From an uncultured Rubrobacteraceae bacterium (GTDB taxonomy: Bacteria; Actinomycetota; Rubrobacteria; Rubrobacterales; Rubrobacteraceae): DNA of 64,000 nucleotides. Below are positions 57,961-64,000 of the stretch, one piece after another. Where the stretch lies: contig CADCVH010000079.1 in the NCBI GenBank assembly GCA_902806085.1, forward strand, positions 105,658-169,657, in the 5' to 3' direction. Position 1 is the first letter of the stretch, and each line of letters opens with the position of its first letter. Under the pieces are notes generated by a model. It did no database searches and was not told the DNA's origin. It was given only the letters and a program-made list of their open reading frames with translations. A program made the translations under genes and the position numbers.

Positions 57961-58800
57961 GTGAGGGCGTTCGCGGAGTCCGCCCGTCGCAAGGGGAGTC
58001 CGCTCGTGGTTGGCCTCGATCCCGTCCCCTCACGCTTCCCGCGGGAGCTGCGCGGCCTACCGGAGCCGCAGGCCACGCTAGAGTTTTGCCTGGGTATCCT
58101 CGAGACCGTCGAGCCCTACGCCGCCGCGGTCAAGCCGCAGCTCGCGTTCTTCGAGCGCCTCGGGCCCGAGGGAATGGAGGTCTACGCGGCCCTGATCTCG
58201 GCCGCCAGGGACCTCGGCCTGCCCGTGATCTCGGACGCGAAACGCGGGGACATAGGCCCCGTCGCCGCCGCCTACGCCGAGGCCCACCTCCGCCTCTACG
58301 GGGCCACCTCCGTCACGGTCAACCCGTACATGGGCTCTGAGGCCGTCCTCCCCTTCTTGCAAGAGACGCGCAGCCGGGACGCGGGCGGGGGCGTCTTCGT
58401 CCTCGTCGCCACCTCCAACCCCTCCTCCGAAGAGTTCCAGCAGGCGACCGACCCGCCCCTCCACGAAGTCGCCGCCCGCCTGGTCGCGGACCTCGGCCGC
58501 AAAGACGGCGACTACCTGGACGTCGGGGCCGTCGTGGGCGCCACCCGTCCCTCCGTGGGCCGCCGGGTGCGCGAGCTACTCCCCGAGACGCTCTTTCTAA
58601 CCCCCGGCTACGGGGCCCAGGGCGGGGGCGCAGCCGGGGTGCTCCCCCTGCTCGACGCCCGCGGAGCCGGCGTCCTCGTCAACAGCAGCCGCGCCATCCT
58701 CTACGCCCACGAAAAAGCACCCACGGACTACCGCCAGGCCGCCCGCGAAGCCGCCCACGGGGCCCGCGAAGACCTCCGCCGCGCCGGCATAAGGTATTAG
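57961..58800 (+). CDS. pyrF: Orotidine 5'-phosphate decarboxylase, type 2
   Basis: 279 residues, GTG start. LVVGLDPVPSRFPRELRG, VKPQLAFFERLGPEGM, the catalytic DAKRGDIGPVAAAYAEAHL (Lys/Asp tetrad), VNPYMGSEAVLPFL and FLTPGYGAQGGG. Length and motif spacing match the type-2 (mycobacterial) family. Makes UMP from OMP. Close to pyrE. Confidence 0.93.
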   Translation: MRAFAESARRKGSPLVVGLDPVPSRFPRELRGLPEPQATLEFCLGILETVEPYAAAVKPQLAFFERLGPEGMEVYAALISAARDLGLPVISDAKRGDIGPVAAAYAEAHLRLYGATSVTVNPYMGSEAVLPFLQETRSRDAGGGVFVLVATSNPSSEEFQQATDPPLHEVAARLVADLGRKDGDYLDVGAVVGATRPSVGRRVRELLPETLFLTPGYGAQGGGAAGVLPLLDARGAGVLVNSSRAILYAHEKAPTDYRQAAREAAHGAREDLRRAGIRY

Positions 58801-58856
58801 TACGCTGCGGCTAGCGCCCCCGCTTTCAACACGGCGCCGTGCTGGAGCGCAGCGAA

Positions 58857-58949
58857 CTAAAACAGGTGCGCCACGGATACCACCGTCACGAGTACCGTCG
58901 CCAGCGCGACCACCGCGCCTATTAGTTGCACCACTGTTTCCCTGGTCAT
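58857..58949 (-). CDS. Very small membrane peptide (30 aa)
   Basis: ATG at 58949 after AAAGGACCGCAC; reads MTRETVVQLIGAVVALATVL followed by VTVVSVAHLF, a single hydrophobic helix with a charged start. It follows the thioredoxin-like gene by 19 bases on the same strand. Below normal length cut-offs. The ribosome site and the clean helix support translation, but no family is known. Confidence 0.45.
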   Translation of the reverse strand: MTRETVVQLIGAVVALATVLVTVVSVAHLF

Positions 58950-58968
58950 GTGCGGTCCTTTCGGGTAG

Positions 58969-59520
58969 CTAGTTGTTTCGGAGGGCCGTCTGGCTGCTTT
59001 CTCCGTCTTTCTCTTCGAGGGCTGCTTCGATCTTCGTCTCGAGGTCTTCTTCGTAGCCTTCGTAGTGCTGGTCTTCGCCGAGCACCCACCAGACCACGCC
59101 GTCCCGCACCACGAATAGCCTGGGCACGCGCTTGACGTTGTAGAGGGAGGCGAGCCTTCCGGTCGGGTCGTAGAGGCGATCGTAAGGGGCGTCCACGTCC
59201 TCCCTGGCGCCGTTGACGTAGACGACGGCGAAGGACGCTTCGTCCCCGTACTCCCTGGCAACCTCCAAGAAACCGGCGCGGGCCCTGTTGGAGTTCTGGT
59301 TGAGCGGGCTCCAGAAGGCGAGCACGTAGACGCCCCTGTCGGAGAGCTCGAACCGGTTTCCTTCCACGTCTCTTGCCGTAAAGCTCTTGGCCGGCGAACC
59401 CACGTTGGGCTCTGGCGCCGCGAGCGTCAGGTTGCCGGTCCCTGTCTGCGCGCCGCCGAACGAGCGGTAGAAAAGGGAAAGGGCGAGCACCAGCAACGCC
59501 AAGACGACCAGCCGCTTCAC
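58969..59520 (-). CDS. Membrane-anchored thioredoxin-like protein lacking CxxC
   Basis: 183 residues. N-terminal signal anchor (RLVVLALLVLALSLFYRSFG), then a TlpA/ResA-like fold: VGSPAKSFTARDVEGNRFEL, VYVLAFWSPLNQNSNRARAG and VPRLFVVRDG with the cis-Pro. Where active members have WCxxC the sequence is WSPLNQN (70-76), with no Cys anywhere in the protein. It cannot be a redox thioredoxin; it may be a binding or chaperone relative. Divergent from a D,D-carboxypeptidase gene. Confidence 0.78.
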   Translation of the reverse strand: MKRLVVLALLVLALSLFYRSFGGAQTGTGNLTLAAPEPNVGSPAKSFTARDVEGNRFELSDRGVYVLAFWSPLNQNSNRARAGFLEVAREYGDEASFAVVYVNGAREDVDAPYDRLYDPTGRLASLYNVKRVPRLFVVRDGVVWWVLGEDQHYEGYEEDLETKIEAALEEKDGESSQTALRNN

Positions 59521-59622
59521 GAGGGATCCGGAACGTAAATCAGGGAACGCACGACACGAGAATTGTATATGTTCGGCTCTACCTTGTCGTGCGGGCCGAA
59601 TCGTCGTAGCCTCTGGGCTTCC

Positions 59623-60786
59623 GTGCCGAAAGCCGCAGACACCAGGCGCGCTGCGCTCGTCGTCGCGCTCGTCCTCTTCGTCCTCCCGTGGACTGCGGGT
59701 GGCGGGTGGGCCCAGGAGGACGGGGCGAGGGAGGTGCCCGCGCTCGAAGTGTCGGCCGGGGCCTGGGCCGTGACCGACCTTCGCAGCGGCGAGTACCTGG
59801 CCGGGGAGGACGCCTCAAAGAGGCTTCCGATGGCTTCGACGACCAAGATCATGGCCGCCCTGGTCGCCCTGGAGGCGGACCTGGACGCGGAGGTCACCGT
59901 CTCCGAGGAGGCGGCGGCTTTCGCGGTCCCCGCCTACAGCAACGTCGGCCTCGCGCCGGGCGACGTCCTGAGCGCGCGGGAGCTGTTGATGGCGTCCATG
60001 ATCTCCTCTGGCGACGACGCCGCCTATGCCCTGGCCGAATACGTCGGGGACGGGAGCGTCGGGCGCTTCGTCGGCATGATGAACGAGAAGGCCGAAGAGA
60101 TGGGCCTGCGGGACACCAGCTTCGAGAACCCCGTCGGCTTCGACGCCCGCGGCCACCACACGAGCGCCAGGGACCTCGCGAAGATGACGCGGGTGGCCAT
60201 GGATGACCCCGCCTTCCGGGAGATGGTCTCGACGGAGTACGCGACGGTCTCCACTCTATACCGGGAGATACCCCTCACCAACTCCAACGAGCTGCTCTTC
60301 GCCTACCCGCCCGCCACCGGCGTCAAGACGGGGACCACGCCGGCGGCGGGGGAGAGCCTGGTCTCGTCCGCCGCGAAGGGGGACGAAGAGTACGCCTTCG
60401 TGATCCTCGACGCCGGGGAGGACCGGTTCTCGGCCTCCAGGCGCACCCTCGAGCACGCCTTCGCCGCCTACGACCGGGCTGATCTCGTCGTCGAGGGCAG
60501 GCGCTACGCGGGGTCGGACGTGCCGTACCGGCGTGGGAAGAAGATAGACCTCGTCGCGGCGGGGAGCGTGGAGGGGCTCGTGGACGCGAACCCCGAGGTC
60601 GAGCGGGAGGTCAGCATCGTGGGGGAGCCGCCCCCCACGGCCCGGGCCGGGACGAGGCTCGGGGAGGTCGTGGTGAGGGTCGACGGGGAGAAGGTCGGGG
60701 AGAGCCCGCTCGTCGCCAGGCGGGGCTACGAGGAGGCCTCGATGTGGGAGCGGGTGTGGTATACAGCATCTTCCGTCTGGAAGTAG
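59623..60786 (+). CDS. D-alanyl-D-alanine carboxypeptidase (PBP5/DacA family)
   Basis: 387 residues from GTG 59623, which gives a clean signal peptide (ALVVALVLFVLPWTAGGGWAQ). Earlier in-frame TTG/ATG codons overlap the promoter-like TATATG. Motifs: SxxK in MASTTKIM (Ser62, Lys65), SGD at SSGDDAAYALAE (usual SGN) and KTGTTPAAGES. The C-terminal part resembles the PBP5 beta domain plus a membrane-proximal end. It trims the terminal D-Ala of peptidoglycan pentapeptides outside the membrane. Confidence 0.9.
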   Translation: MPKAADTRRAALVVALVLFVLPWTAGGGWAQEDGAREVPALEVSAGAWAVTDLRSGEYLAGEDASKRLPMASTTKIMAALVALEADLDAEVTVSEEAAAFAVPAYSNVGLAPGDVLSARELLMASMISSGDDAAYALAEYVGDGSVGRFVGMMNEKAEEMGLRDTSFENPVGFDARGHHTSARDLAKMTRVAMDDPAFREMVSTEYATVSTLYREIPLTNSNELLFAYPPATGVKTGTTPAAGESLVSSAAKGDEEYAFVILDAGEDRFSASRRTLEHAFAAYDRADLVVEGRRYAGSDVPYRRGKKIDLVAAGSVEGLVDANPEVEREVSIVGEPPPTARAGTRLGEVVVRVDGEKVGESPLVARRGYEEASMWERVWYTASSVWK

Positions 60787-60795
60787 CCGCAAGCC

Positions 60796-60807
60796 GCCAC
60801 AAATAGC
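60796..60807. repeat. 12-base copy of GCCACAAATAGC
   Basis: Exact 12-mer also found inside both arms of the inverted repeat at 62.8 and 63.5 kb. It lies just after the carboxypeptidase gene, where the accessory region begins. Confidence 0.5.
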
Positions 60808-60939
60808 CGCATCGCGACCCGCTTTGCTAGGCCCCTACCGACGTCGGGAGACCCCCGTTGCGGCCCTGCGTGGCCCTCGCGTGGCGCCGGGTTGGCCCCA
60901 AGGGGTCCAACGGTGCCACCGATTGGGCCACCGACCGGG

Positions 60940-61236
60940 CTACCGCCCGAGCATCCACTCGGTGACCTCGGGCGCGTAGTAGCGGTAGCGGGGCCTCAGG
61001 CCGTTGCCCCGGCCCTCCGGCAGCGGGTGTCTAGGGATCTGGGACGCGATCCGCCTGAACTCGTCCCAGCGCAGCCCGAGGAACTCCGCGGTCTGCTCCG
61101 GGGACATCCACGCCCTACCCTCCGCCATCTTCTCGGCCAGCCGCTCCAGGACCGCGACCAGGCCGGTGGGTTTGCCCGGTCCCGGCGCGGCCGCCGTCCC
61201 CCTCGGCGCCGCGCCGTTCTCTTTCTCACGGATCAT
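60940..61236 (-). CDS. Small helix-turn-helix (excisionase/MerR-like) DNA-binding protein
   Basis: 98 residues from ATG 61236 with GAGGAGG upstream. The C-terminal half WMSPEQTAEFLGLRWDEFRR followed by PHxLPEGRGNGLRPRYRYYA-like and PEVTEWMLG has the spacing of an excisionase-type winged helix (helix pair, then a basic wing). N-terminus is polar and disordered. Divergent from the XRE-like gene with an operator-like palindrome between them, so the two may cross-regulate. Confidence 0.68.
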   Translation of the reverse strand: MIREKENGAAPRGTAAAPGPGKPTGLVAVLERLAEKMAEGRAWMSPEQTAEFLGLRWDEFRRIASQIPRHPLPEGRGNGLRPRYRYYAPEVTEWMLGR

Positions 61237-61276
61237 GGGGCTGCCTCCTCGAGCATGAAAGCAGTATAACCACAAC

Positions 61277-61306
61277 GGACAATATTTTCACATTACGTGA
61301 TATTAT
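61277..61306 (+). promoter_or_regulatory. Promoter and operator-like palindrome for the XRE-like gene
   Basis: GGACAA (61277-61282), 18-base spacer, TATTAT (61301-61306). TCACATTACGTGA (61288-61300; TCAC/GTGA arms) fills the spacer and touches the -10, the classic place for a repressor site. Confidence 0.45.
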
Positions 61307-61338
61307 GTTCGCGTCACCCCCGGTCGGAAGGCGAGGCG

Positions 61339-61665
61339 ATGCTAAAAGAAAAACCCAAGGATTCGCGCCAGATGTCCGAGTTCGGCCGCACCGTGTACAG
61401 CCTGATGCTCACCCGGGGCATCGAGCGGCGCCAGGATCTCCTGCGCCTGCTGAACGAGAACGGATACCCGATCAGCCAGGCCCGGCTCAGCTACTACCTG
61501 AACGGGGAGCGCAACGTGGATCCTATGTTCGTGGCTTGCGTCTCCGAGCTCCTCGGGCTCAACAAGGACGAGCGGCGCCGGGTGGCGTGGGCCTACGCCT
61601 ACGAGCAGCTGCGCCCCTCGGAGGAGGACCTCCGGGTCATCGAGGGCTTCGGCAAGGTCCTCTAG
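61339..61665 (+). CDS. XRE-family-like helix-turn-helix protein
   Basis: 108 residues, ATG with GGAAGGCGAGG upstream. Helices FGRTVYSLMLTRGIERRQDL, LRLLNENGYPISQARLSYYL and NGERNVDPMFVACVSELLGL follow the five-helix lambda-repressor-like pattern with a recognition helix at ISQARLSYYL. It ends RRRVAWAYAYEQLRPSEEDL. Likely a small cytoplasmic repressor, perhaps of itself and its divergent partner. Confidence 0.75.
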   Translation: MLKEKPKDSRQMSEFGRTVYSLMLTRGIERRQDLLRLLNENGYPISQARLSYYLNGERNVDPMFVACVSELLGLNKDERRRVAWAYAYEQLRPSEEDLRVIEGFGKVL

Positions 61666-61910
61666 GCGACCCCTCTCACGAACTTGTGGCACGAGCGTCG
61701 GGCAAGTCCTTGCGTCCACCTGCATATCCATCCAGCACTACAATATGTGGTGACTCCTTCTAGGCTTGCGAGACCGGGGGTGCCCCAGTCGGAGACCCCG
61801 CCCTCTCCTTTATGCAGGATCCCGTATGCGGAGTTCGGAGAACGCCCCTTCCACGCAATCGGGTGGATAGCCCTTGTCTAGTGGGCTGGCGGCCCCCAGG
61901 CAGTGCCGGG
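61666..61910. other. Intergenic region
   Basis: 245 bases without a supported gene. CTACAATATG near 61740 could be a -10 (TACAAT). I see nothing else. Confidence 0.3.
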
Positions 61911-62087
61911 TCAGGCGGCGCTGGGCCTCGTTAGTTCGGGCGGTCTCTGCTCAGGCGGCGCGGCGGCGATCGGTATCCCGTCGTGCTCGCCGGTGGACAA
62001 CGCGGCCTCGTCCCTCGCCATCACCGCCCGGATGCGCTCGCACTCCTCCAGCACCGACGCGAACCTGCCGATCTCTTCGTCCGTCAT
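61911..62087 (-). CDS. Small hypothetical protein (58 aa)
   Basis: ATG at 62087; begins MTDEEIGRFASVLEECERIR, a charged helix, then a Pro/Glu-rich tail. A purine-rich stretch upstream (GAGGCAGAGGCC) is a weak ribosome site. No family recognised. Same strand and close to the next small gene; both are in the accessory end of the window. Confidence 0.45.
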   Translation of the reverse strand: MTDEEIGRFASVLEECERIRAVMARDEAALSTGEHDGIPIAAAPPEQRPPELTRPSAA

Positions 62088-62113
62088 GGCCTCTGCCTCC
62101 GCCCGCCCCGGTA

Positions 62114-62332
62114 TCAGGCGGGGTCCACGTGCGCCAGCATGTCGCGCACCCGCCGCCCTTCGCGGTGGCCCCGGTAGTACGCCAGCCTCTCCCGGGGACC
62201 CGACCATCCCGCGAGGTTCGGGTTCTCGAGGAACGACCGCGTCGGTCCGAACCGGCCATCCCCCCAACCGCTCCTGTAAGCCGGGTCCTCCCTCCGGACG
62301 CCGATCTCCTCGAACACCCGCTCGTGGATCAT
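62114..62332 (-). CDS. Small hypothetical protein (72 aa)
   Basis: ATG 62332 after AAGGAGCGGGG. MIHERVFEEIGVRREDPAYR, then GWGDGRFGPTRSFLENPNLA and a basic helix RERLAYYRGHREGRRVRDML. Soluble, with no cysteines. Family not recognised. Ribosome site and composition support coding. Twenty-six bases separate it from the 58-aa ORF, so they may be one transcript. Confidence 0.55.
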   Translation of the reverse strand: MIHERVFEEIGVRREDPAYRSGWGDGRFGPTRSFLENPNLAGWSGPRERLAYYRGHREGRRVRDMLAHVDPA

Positions 62333-62471
62333 CCCCGCTCCTTCTCGGATGTGTACCGTGCTGGTTGCGCGCAACCTTAGGGAGTCGGGAACCGGGAGTC
62401 ATGGCCCGAAAGGTCCATTCTTGGAAATTCGCCAAGGGAGTTTTCGCGGAAGATCCACGCCCCTCTTCTTG

Positions 62472-62762
62472 CTAGCCCTCCAGCAGCTGCAGCGCCCTCC
62501 TGGTGAAGAAGTAGAGCGCGTAGCCGTGGGGGTGCTCCTCGCCGACGTCAAACGCCGTGTGATCGTCCCCCGCCAACGCGGCCTCCTCGAGCAGGTATCC
62601 CAGGGCGCGGTGGTAGCGATCCGAGCCGACGTCGCCCACGTCAAGCCCGGCCTCGTGGGCGGCCCTGGTAGGGTCCACCCTGGACCCCTCTTGGCCGTGG
62701 GCCTGGGTCTCGTCGATGGCCCGAAGCAGCCGCAGCCCGTCGCTCTTCGCCTGGCTCTTGAT
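62472..62762 (-). CDS. Small hypothetical protein, apparent ATC start
   Basis: About 96 residues: KSQAKSDGLRLLRAIDETQA, THEAGLDVG-like AHEAGLDVGDVGSDRYHRAL, then GYLLEEAALAGDDH and YALYFFTRRALQLLEG. The C-terminal winged-helix feel (helix, helix, YFFTRRG) suggests a small nucleic-acid-binding protein, not certain. AAAGGAGG lies six bases before ATC at 62762. The nearest in-frame GTG is upstream and would put that ribosome site inside the gene. Confidence 0.5.
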   Translation of the reverse strand: MKSQAKSDGLRLLRAIDETQAHGQEGSRVDPTRAAHEAGLDVGDVGSDRYHRALGYLLEEAALAGDDHTAFDVGEEHPHGYALYFFTRRALQLLEG

Positions 62763-62785
62763 GCCGGTCCTCCTTTGGCGCACGT

Positions 62786-62843
62786 CCGTGCCAAACTCGG
62801 CCACAAATAGCGCACCGCCGGGCTGCAGCCGGGCCTGGCAGAA
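62786..62843 (-). repeat. 58-bp repeat, minus-strand arm
   Basis: Read on the minus strand it matches 63463-63520 at 49 of 58 positions, including TTCTGCCAGGCCCGGCTGC and the block GCGCTATTTGTGGCCGAGT. It lies directly upstream of the small gene at 62472-62762. Confidence 0.8.
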
Positions 62844-62924
62844 CCTGCGCGGTCGCATTTATTCGGGGGTCTTAGAAGATGGTCCGGCTGATGCTCGGGT
62901 GTTTGGCGAGCGCGGCGTGGAGGA

Positions 62925-63368
62925 TCAGTCGGCGGGGATCGCGACGCCGTGATCGCCGTCCGCCCTCTGAGGCCGACCGTCGCCGATCTCGTAGTAGTCG
63001 CCCGCGTCCTCGACGAACACGTGGGCCGCCGTCTGGAGCCCCGTCGGCGGATCCAACGTGCCGGCGGCGATCGAGACCCGATCGCCGGAGGCGGGCTCCC
63101 AGAACAGGCTCGATCCGCAGATCCCGCAGAACCCTCGCCGGGCCGTCGGGGACGATCGGTGCCAGCGTAGCCCTTCCGACTCGATGAGGACCAAGGCTTC
63201 CGGGCGCGTCGCCGTGAACGCCGCGAAGTGGCCGCTGGTGCGGCGGCATTGCGTGCAGTGGCAATCGACCACCGCCCGCAGCGGCCCGCGCACCTCGTAC
63301 CGGACGGCGCCGCAGAGGCAGCCGCCTGTCCCCCCGATCGGAGGGCGACTCCCCTTCCGCCTTCCCAT
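62925..63368 (-). CDS. GFA/CENP-V family zinc protein
   Basis: 147 residues from ATG 63368. Zinc ligands: CLCGAVRYEV, DCHCTQCRRTSGHFAAF and GFCGICGSSLFW, the standard GFA (glutathione-dependent formaldehyde-activating-like) pattern of seven cysteines. Small enzymes or zinc-binding domains of uncertain reaction; some act on glutathione adducts. It lies between the two arms of a 58-bp inverted repeat. Confidence 0.88.
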   Translation of the reverse strand: MGRRKGSRPPIGGTGGCLCGAVRYEVRGPLRAVVDCHCTQCRRTSGHFAAFTATRPEALVLIESEGLRWHRSSPTARRGFCGICGSSLFWEPASGDRVSIAAGTLDPPTGLQTAAHVFVEDAGDYYEIGDGRPQRADGDHGVAIPAD

Positions 63369-63462
63369 GCTTCCCCCCCTTCGGAGAGCGATGTGTGAGA
63401 CGGGAAGCATGCCACGTCCGGGACTTTCCGGCCAGCCGGAGAAAGCCGGGATCTTTCGGGGA

Positions 63463-63520
63463 TTCTGCCAGGCCCGGCTGCTGCCATACGGGGCGCTATT
63501 TGTGGCCGAGTCTGGTCCGT
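63463..63520 (+). repeat. 58-bp repeat, plus-strand arm
   Basis: Inverted copy of 62786-62843 (49/58 identical). Both arms, read in repeat orientation, could encode FCQARLxPxGALFVAExG, so they may be copies of a former coding end. The GFA gene lies between them. Confidence 0.8.
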
Positions 63521-63566
63521 GCCTGTCGACATCTTGCGGCAGCGAGGGGGCCAAGGCGGATGGCCC

Positions 63567-63818
63567 CTAGCCGAGGCCGACCCTTCGCGCCTCCTCGGGG
63601 GTGAGCGAGTAGTCCCGGGCCAGGCCGAAGCCCCCGGCGTGGGCCTCGGCCCCGGTGCTGGTGCACAGCACGCGGACGTTGAAGCCGCCGCCGACGAAGG
63701 TTGCCGCGTCCTCCTCGCACCGCAGACCCGTGGAGCCGCACAGCCCGCACCTCTCCTCCTTCTCTCGCACCAACCGCTCCACGCGACGGCGTTGGTTGGG
63801 GCTAAGGGGTCTGCGCAT
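63567..63818 (-). CDS. Small Cys-containing hypothetical protein (83 aa)
   Basis: ATG 63818. RRPLSPNQRRRVERLVREKE, a basic N-terminal helix, then ERCGLCGSTGLRCEED with CxxC plus a third Cys, and VRVLCTSTGAEAHAGG with a fourth Cys: possibly one zinc knuckle. The end DYSLTPEEARRVGLG resembles the tail of small phage or plasmid proteins. No family recognised. Longer in-frame starts overlap the divergent gene. Confidence 0.5.
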   Translation of the reverse strand: MRRPLSPNQRRRVERLVREKEERCGLCGSTGLRCEEDAATFVGGGFNVRVLCTSTGAEAHAGGFGLARDYSLTPEEARRVGLG

Positions 63819-63867
63819 CGGTGCCTTGCCCGGCCTGCGATCGGGCCGGGGAGGTAGACTCGGGGCC

Positions 63868-64000
63868 ATGGGCATGGAGAACGTCTACGGATGCTGCCCC
63901 GTGTGCGGCGCGAACGACGGTTACCTGGACGTCGGCGAGGAGCAGTGGTTCTATTGCTCCGCGCACAAGAAGAGGTGGCTTTTCGTGTTCGGCTCCTTCA
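63868..64000 (+). CDS. Small zinc-binding-type protein (cut by window edge)
   Basis: ATG at 63868 (or 63874), with GGGGAGG about 14 bases before; reads MGMENVYGCCPVCGANDGYL, then GEEQWFYCSAHKKRWLFVF and runs off the window. CPxCG plus YCxxH is a likely zinc ribbon. Probably a short protein; family not recognised. Confidence 0.55.
   Translation, partial: MGMENVYGCCPVCGANDGYLDVGEEQWFYCSAHKKRWLFVFGSF

Noticed and set aside
1..64000. tRNA and rRNA genes
   Set aside because: I found no T-loop GGTTCGAATCC-type sequence in a cloverleaf setting and no rRNA-like segment by reading; a tRNAscan-type search would be needed to be sure.

Overview
The window is about 64 kb of GC-rich chromosome with densely packed genes, many GTG and TTG starts, short leaders and extended -10 promoters (TATAGT/TATAAT). 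The gene set points to a deep-branching actinobacterium of the Rubrobacter type. It has an actinobacterial-style group 1 sigma factor, a GpgS/MpgS-type glycosyltransferase for compatible solutes, TrmFO, a type-2 PyrF, and a MurE without the meso-DAP signature motif. The genus is an inference from content; no 16S gene or other marker is present. I saw no tRNA, rRNA or CRISPR array.

Layout. 0-3.4 kb: chromate transport and resistance (ChrA, split ChrB) and a FetAB-type ABC exporter. 3.4-4.7 kb: a universal stress protein and an SDR. 4.7-14.3 kb: a sulfur island with APS kinase, a sulfatase, a Stf0 sulfotransferase, a sulfotransferase/ATP-sulfurylase fusion, a beta-carbonic anhydrase, a persulfide-dioxygenase-like hydrolase and a TauE/SafE exporter, plus a broken sulfonate-type binding protein and recurrent AT-rich elements carrying GTAGACAA. 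14.3-15.6 kb: two truncated genes (a PucR-like regulator and an MFS transporter) joined tail-to-tail at a rearrangement point. 15.7-21.2 kb: ketone-body and acid use (3-hydroxybutyrate dehydrogenase, acetoacetyl-CoA synthetase, MFS, enoyl-CoA hydratase). 21.8-29.6 kb: ComB phosphosulfolactate phosphatase and a run of fatty-acid genes. 29.7-35.6 kb: TrmFO, an epoxide-hydrolase-like enzyme, Ddl, an aminotransferase and RdgB.

35.7-39.1 kb: the E1alpha-E1beta-E2 core of a pyruvate/branched-chain/acetoin-type dehydrogenase. 39.2-39.6 kb: remains of a nucleotidyltransferase/HEPN toxin-antitoxin pair. 39.7-41.0 kb: an ECF sigma factor and a membrane PASTA-domain partner. 41-46.7 kb: YidC, an EF-G-like GTPase, and an operon of GpgS with a three-subunit nitrile-hydratase-family enzyme (the subunit split seen in thiocyanate hydrolase). 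46.8-60.8 kb: SurE, HAD, class V aminotransferase, a PBP1A-type enzyme, an inositol-phosphatase-family protein, the main sigma factor, MurE with phased GTTTCG repeats in its leader, a cysteine-free CsoR-like protein, PyrE, HU, PyrF, a cysteine-free thioredoxin-like protein and a D,D-carboxypeptidase. 60.8-64 kb: accessory DNA with small HTH proteins, small unknown genes, a GFA-family enzyme and a 58-bp inverted repeat.

How it fits together. The most coherent unit is the sulfur island. ATP sulfurylase and APS kinase would make PAPS, two sulfotransferase domains could spend it, a sulfatase could remove sulfate groups, and the persulfide dioxygenase with the TauE exporter would handle sulfite. 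A second theme is initiation at unusual codons: five genes with clear Shine-Dalgarno sequences lack an ATG/GTG/TTG at the expected place (ATA, CTG, GTA, ATC, ATC).
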